Assembly (NCBI GenBank): GCA_037147055.1
Contig: JBAWVW010000076.1
Span: 1 to 8,782 of the forward strand
Direction: 5' to 3'
From: Casp-actino8 sp037147055
GTDB lineage: Bacteria > Actinomycetota > Acidimicrobiia > Acidimicrobiales > Ilumatobacteraceae
DNA length: 8,782 bases
This document shows positions 5,926-8,782 of the stretch, in pieces. Each line of letters starts with the position of its first letter. Within the stretch, counting starts at the first letter, position 1. A program made the translations under genes and the position numbers. The notes under the pieces are model-generated. The model had not been told where the DNA came from. It did not search any database and worked only from the letters and a program-made list of their open reading frames with translations.

Positions 5926-6726
5926 ATGTCTGGTACCGAACACTTATTGGTTGAGCAAGTAGGACACACACTGGTCATCACGATGAATCGTCCCGAAGCA
6001 AAAAATGCCCTCAGTTCGGCAATGCTTGTTGGGCTAGCCGATGCGTGGGTCCGTCTCAACGAGGATGATGATCTGCGTTGCGCAGTGCTCACCGGCTCCG
6101 GTGGATCGTTTTGTACTGGCATGGACCTCAAAGCTCGGGCAAACGATGATTCTGCGCCCAACCCCTATCAGGAACGCTGGGCCGCCGACCCAGATCTGCA
6201 TTGGAAAGGGCTTTTGCGCCACTATCGCTTGCGTAAACCTTTGATCGCCGCCGTTGAGGGTTACGCCGTCGCTGGTGGAACGGAAATTCTGCAAGCAACT
6301 CATATTCGTGTTGCTGGTGAGAGCGCCACCTTTGGAGTTTTTGAAGCCAAGCGCGGCTTATTCCCCGTTGGTGGTAGCACGGTGCGCTTGCAACGACAGA
6401 TCGGCTACACCAATGCCTTAGAAATGTTGCTCACCGCTCGCGGCTATACCGCTAGCGAAGCCAAAGAGATTGGGCTTATCGGACACGTCGTAGCCGATGG
6501 TCAAGCACTCAACAAAGCAATGGAATTAGCCGAGATGATTTGCGCCAATGGCCCTCTCGCTGTTGAGGCAATTCTCAAATCAGTTCAAGAAACAGCAGGG
6601 ATGTCAGAGGCAGAAGGTCTGAAACTGGAATTCGAAATCGGCTGGCCGATTTTTGCCACCAATGACTCCAAAGAGGGTCCCCGTGCCTTCGCCGAAAAGC
6701 GAGCACCGAATTGGACTCGCACTTAA
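5926..6726 (+). CDS. echA19: enoyl-CoA hydratase, EchA19-like (crotonase family)
   Basis: A 266-residue crotonase-fold protein of normal length. The oxyanion-hole segments are FCTGMDLKA (62-70) and AVAGGTEIL (114-122). The two active-site glutamates of true hydratases are both present as Glu120 and Glu140 (FGVFEAKRG), so syn-addition of water to a trans-2-enoyl-CoA is the expected reaction. The C-terminal stretch KEGPRAFAEKRAPN and the IRVAGESATFG region match what I recall of M. tuberculosis EchA19, a hydratase of steroid side-chain enoyl-CoAs. Substrate assignment is inference from this likeness and from the FadD19-like neighbour. It is a single + strand gene between two - strand operons: divergent from fadD across 102 bases, and convergent with the thiolase-fold gene across 12 bases. 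Confidence 0.9.
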   Translation: MSGTEHLLVEQVGHTLVITMNRPEAKNALSSAMLVGLADAWVRLNEDDDLRCAVLTGSGGSFCTGMDLKARANDDSAPNPYQERWAADPDLHWKGLLRHYRLRKPLIAAVEGYAVAGGTEILQATHIRVAGESATFGVFEAKRGLFPVGGSTVRLQRQIGYTNALEMLLTARGYTASEAKEIGLIGHVVADGQALNKAMELAEMICANGPLAVEAILKSVQETAGMSEAEGLKLEFEIGWPIFATNDSKEGPRAFAEKRAPNWTRT

Positions 6727-6738
6727 GTCAATGATTCG

Positions 6739-7896
6739 TCAAGGCTTGTCAGATGAGACAAGCCACATTGCGAAGAACTGGCTTCCGCCACCGTAAGCGT
6801 GACCGACAGCTTTCTTGGCGCCAGCAATCTGATGTTCACCAGCCTTGCCCATTACCTGCAACGCAGCCTCGCCGAATCGCAACATGCCAGAAGCCCCAAT
6901 CGGATTGCTCGACAGCACTCCGCCAGATGGATTGACTGGCAACGATCCAGTCATCTCCGTGACACCATCTTCAACCCATCGCCAGCCCTCATTGCGCGGA
7001 GCAAAGCCCAAGTTTTCCAACCACATCGGCTCAAACCAAGCGAATGGGACATACATCTCCAGCACATCAACTTCTTTGGCTGGATTTGTGATCCCGGCCT
7101 TACGCCATAAATCTTCAGCGCACATTTCACCAGCGCGCGGACTGATTTGTTCGCGTCCGGCGAAGGCTGTGGGTTCACTACGCATCGCTGTTGCATGTAT
7201 CCAAGCTTTCGGACCCGCATGCTGATCAGCGCGCTCCTCACTCATGATCACTAGGGCCATTGCCCCATCACTGGACGGGCAGGTTTCAATGAAACGGATG
7301 GGATCCCACAACATCGGGGTCTCGAGCGCTTTTTCAAGCGTCCAATCGGGTTCATGTAAATGGGCATACGGATTTTTACAAGCATTTGTGCGATCTTTGA
7401 CTGCCACGATCGCGCCAATGTGCTTGGGTGCTCCGGAGCGCTCGATATAACCGCGCACGATCGGCGAAAAGTATCCGCCAGCACCTGCGTGTACGGGCAT
7501 ACCAAAAGGAATCGGCACACTCAGAGCCCACATCGCGTTGCCATCACTTTGCTTTTCAAAGCCGATAGTCAAGACCGTGCCATGAACGCCAGCCATCACG
7601 TGCTGGGCTGCCACGATCGCCGTCGATCCACCAACCGAGCCTGCGGTATGGACGCGGAATACTGGCTTACCGTGAGCAGCCAATGCATCGGCCAGCCACA
7701 ATTCGGGCATCGCCACACCTTCAAGCATGTCGGGGGCCTTGCCAATGACAATTGCGTCAACATCGGCAATCGTGATGCTGGCGTCAATCAAAGCCCGATC
7801 AACGGCTTCGCGAACCAAACCGGCAATGGAAACATCCGCGCGACAAGCAGCATGCTTAGTTTGACCTACACCGACAACTGCACATAACTCAGCCAT
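6739..7896 (-). CDS. ltp3: thiolase-fold protein, Ltp3-like, lacking the classical Cys and His
   Basis: A 385-residue SCP2-thiolase-like protein starting at ATG 7896 (MAELCAVVGVGQTKH). A much longer upstream reading frame exists but overlaps the previous gene and has no ribosome binding site, whereas GGAAGG sits eight bases before this ATG. At the nucleophile position the motif is AGSVGGSTA (85-93), with Ser87 where thiolases have Cys. The GHP histidine motif is replaced by SNPIGASG (330-337), with Asn331. The tail reads GHAYGGGSQ (365-373). VNPSGGVLSSNP and the N-terminal part match what I recall of mycobacterial Ltp3. A classical thiolysis mechanism looks unlikely; the related Ltp2 works as a retro-aldolase using other residues. 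The stop of the preceding thiolase-like gene ends two bases before this ATG, so the two are co-translated and may form one complex. Confidence 0.88.
   Translation of the reverse strand: MAELCAVVGVGQTKHAACRADVSIAGLVREAVDRALIDASITIADVDAIVIGKAPDMLEGVAMPELWLADALAAHGKPVFRVHTAGSVGGSTAIVAAQHVMAGVHGTVLTIGFEKQSDGNAMWALSVPIPFGMPVHAGAGGYFSPIVRGYIERSGAPKHIGAIVAVKDRTNACKNPYAHLHEPDWTLEKALETPMLWDPIRFIETCPSSDGAMALVIMSEERADQHAGPKAWIHATAMRSEPTAFAGREQISPRAGEMCAEDLWRKAGITNPAKEVDVLEMYVPFAWFEPMWLENLGFAPRNEGWRWVEDGVTEMTGSLPVNPSGGVLSSNPIGASGMLRFGEAALQVMGKAGEHQIAGAKKAVGHAYGGGSQFFAMWLVSSDKP
6743..6764. terminator. hairpin at a convergent gene junction, candidate bidirectional terminator
   Basis: GGCTTGTC (6743-6750) and GACAAGCC (6757-6764) form a perfect 8-base stem with a 6-base loop. 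It lies in the last codons of the thiolase-fold gene, 17 bases after the hydratase stop, exactly where transcripts from the two strands meet. No T run follows on either strand, so it is not a textbook intrinsic terminator, although actinobacterial terminators often lack the T tail. Confidence 0.45.
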
Positions 7897-7897
7897 C

Positions 7898-8782
7898 TCA
7901 CTCACCTTCCATGACACAGACAAGATTCTGTTGCAGTAACGGCCCACTAGTGCAGTGCGCCAAGACGCGGTCTGCGCTTCCCGAGAATACGCTCTCAGCA
8001 GCTTCCGCAAAACGAGCCAAGCCCGCAGCCATCGCTGGGTTGGCCACGAGCGCACCACCGCTCGGATTGATATGTGTTGATTCGCTCAGACCCATCGCCT
8101 TGCGCAGCAGTAATTCTTGATGGGTATAAGGAGCGTGCAGTTCAGCGACATCAATTCGATCTTTACCAACACCCGCTTTTTGCGCAGCAATTGTCGCCGA
8201 AGAACTCTCAATCATGGAGCGAGCGCCCAATCGCTGAGTATCAATGCGATGATCAATACCGCGTATCCACGCTGGCCGTTTAGCCAAACGACGAGCAGCA
8301 TCACCAGCAGCAAGAATAATCGCATTTGCACCATCTACGGGAACCGCACAGTCATGGGCGCGCAACGGATCAACGGTAAAAGGTTGACTCAGAAGTTCAT
8401 CAACCGACATCTCAGTGCCATTGAGCGTGAACGGATTATTCTTGCCGTCGCGTTGGCTGCGCCAGGCAACCTCTGCCATCTGACGCTGCGTCACCACACC
8501 CGCTTCAAGACAAGCTCGCGCCTGTAATGCCGACAACACATCGAAACCAGGCCACAACGGGGCCACCATGTAGGGATCAGTCTGCAAATTCAAGATGCGA
8601 TTGATCGGACCTGAAGTTGTTTTACCGTTGGAAAATACCAAAGCCACGTCGACTTCACCGGTCTGCAATTTGACCCAGGCTTCATACAAAGCAAAAGCAC
8701 CGTCGGCTTCAACATGACTTTCAATGATCGGAGGCCATGCTCCGATGGCATCAACCGCAGCCACAAAACTAAAGGGCTGCCC
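7898..8782 (-). CDS. ltp4: thiolase-fold protein, Ltp4-like, 5' end cut by the window edge
   Basis: The frame is open to the right edge (reading GQPFSFVAAVDAIG), so the N-terminus and true start lie outside; 294 residues are visible. The segment SHVEADGAFALYEAWVKLQ is where thiolases carry the nucleophilic Cys-x-Ser-Gly. Here the Cys position is Glu or Ala, depending on alignment. Near the C-terminus NPSGGALVANPAMAAG has ANP in place of GHP, and the tail AHCTSGPLLQQNLVCVMEGE keeps a Cys close to where the second catalytic Cys of thiolases lies. These features fit the Ltp4-type branch of SCP2-thiolase-like proteins as I recall it. It precedes the Ltp3-like gene with one base between stop and start, an order and pairing also seen for ltp4-ltp3 in M. 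tuberculosis. Function of this pair is not established; a heteromeric cleavage enzyme is the likely arrangement. Confidence 0.85.
   Translation of the reverse strand, partial: GQPFSFVAAVDAIGAWPPIIESHVEADGAFALYEAWVKLQTGEVDVALVFSNGKTTSGPINRILNLQTDPYMVAPLWPGFDVLSALQARACLEAGVVTQRQMAEVAWRSQRDGKNNPFTLNGTEMSVDELLSQPFTVDPLRAHDCAVPVDGANAIILAAGDAARRLAKRPAWIRGIDHRIDTQRLGARSMIESSSATIAAQKAGVGKDRIDVAELHAPYTHQELLLRKAMGLSESTHINPSGGALVANPAMAAGLARFAEAAESVFSGSADRVLAHCTSGPLLQQNLVCVMEGE
7905..7910 (-). promoter_or_regulatory. ribosome binding site of the Ltp3-like gene
   Basis: On the - strand GGAAGG is followed by eight bases (tgagtgag) and ATG at 7896. It lies inside the end of the upstream thiolase-fold gene. 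It favours the ATG over an in-frame GTG at 7905, which would overlap the site itself, and over the long upstream extension. Confidence 0.65.

Noticed and set aside
7360..7887. 175-codon open frame on the + strand
   Set aside because: It is fully antisense to the well-conserved thiolase-fold gene, and its translation is rich in His, Arg and Ser with no family motif. It is a shadow of the real gene.
7897..8058. 54-residue N-terminal extension of the Ltp3-like protein
   Set aside because: It would overlap the upstream gene by over 150 bases and encodes a Trp/Arg-rich stretch unlike the family. The ATG at 7896 has a good ribosome binding site and gives the usual N-terminus.
8117..8527. 136-codon open frame on the + strand
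   Set aside because: Antisense to the Ltp4-like gene, with no recognisable motif and no ribosome binding site of note.
8762..8764. GTG as start of the Ltp4-like gene
   Set aside because: The frame continues to the window edge, and the conserved N-terminal part of the fold would be missing, so this is an internal valine codon.
1..8782. tRNA, rRNA, CRISPR, insertion sequence or phage elements
   Set aside because: No cloverleaf-like segment, repeat array, transposase frame or terminal inverted repeat was seen; the window is filled by metabolic genes.

Overview
The window is gene-dense, with no gene-free stretch above about 100 bases. It reads as part of an actinobacterial acyl-CoA (probably steroid or isoprenoid side-chain) catabolic region. 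GC is roughly 50%, start codons are a mix of ATG and GTG, and at least two genes look leaderless. The closest relatives I can recall for the FadD, EchA and thiolase genes are the Mycobacterium tuberculosis side-chain proteins FadD19, EchA19, Ltp3 and Ltp4. Moderate GC with such genes fits a non-mycobacterial actinobacterium such as an aquatic Acidimicrobiia (Ilumatobacteraceae/acIV-like). That taxonomic guess is inference.

Layout. (1) Bases 1-120, + strand: possible tail of a gene entering from the left. (2) Bases 75-2229, - strand: a tightly packed operon read right to left. It holds a SnoaL/NTF2-like protein, a short SDR-fold protein without catalytic residues, an SDR with its Ser-Tyr-Lys triad, and an EthD-domain protein. 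The first two junctions are 4-base GTGA overlaps. (3) Bases 2230-2260: a 31-base divergent promoter region with a TANNNT box exactly six bases before each start codon. (4) Bases 2261-3118, + strand: a classical SDR dehydrogenase. (5) Bases 3140-5823, - strand: a FadD19-like acyl-CoA synthetase followed by an alpha-methylacyl-CoA racemase. (6) Bases 5824-5925: a second divergent intergenic region. (7) Bases 5926-6726, + strand: an EchA19-like enoyl-CoA hydratase. (8) Bases 6739-8782, - strand: two tandem thiolase-fold proteins (Ltp4-like, cut by the window edge, then Ltp3-like).

How the genes fit together (inference from families): the synthetase would activate a branched carboxylate with CoA, and the racemase would set the alpha-methyl stereochemistry. 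The hydratase would add water to the enoyl-CoA, one or more SDRs would oxidise the 3-hydroxyacyl-CoA, and the thiolase-fold pair would cleave or process the product. The acyl-CoA dehydrogenase step and the DUF35 partner often found beside Ltp proteins are not in the window.

Most notable points: the SDR/pseudo-SDR pair is translationally coupled and recalls the BbsCD enzyme of anaerobic toluene degradation, in which one SDR subunit is inactive. The two adjacent thiolase-fold proteins both lack the classical nucleophilic cysteine and the GHP histidine.
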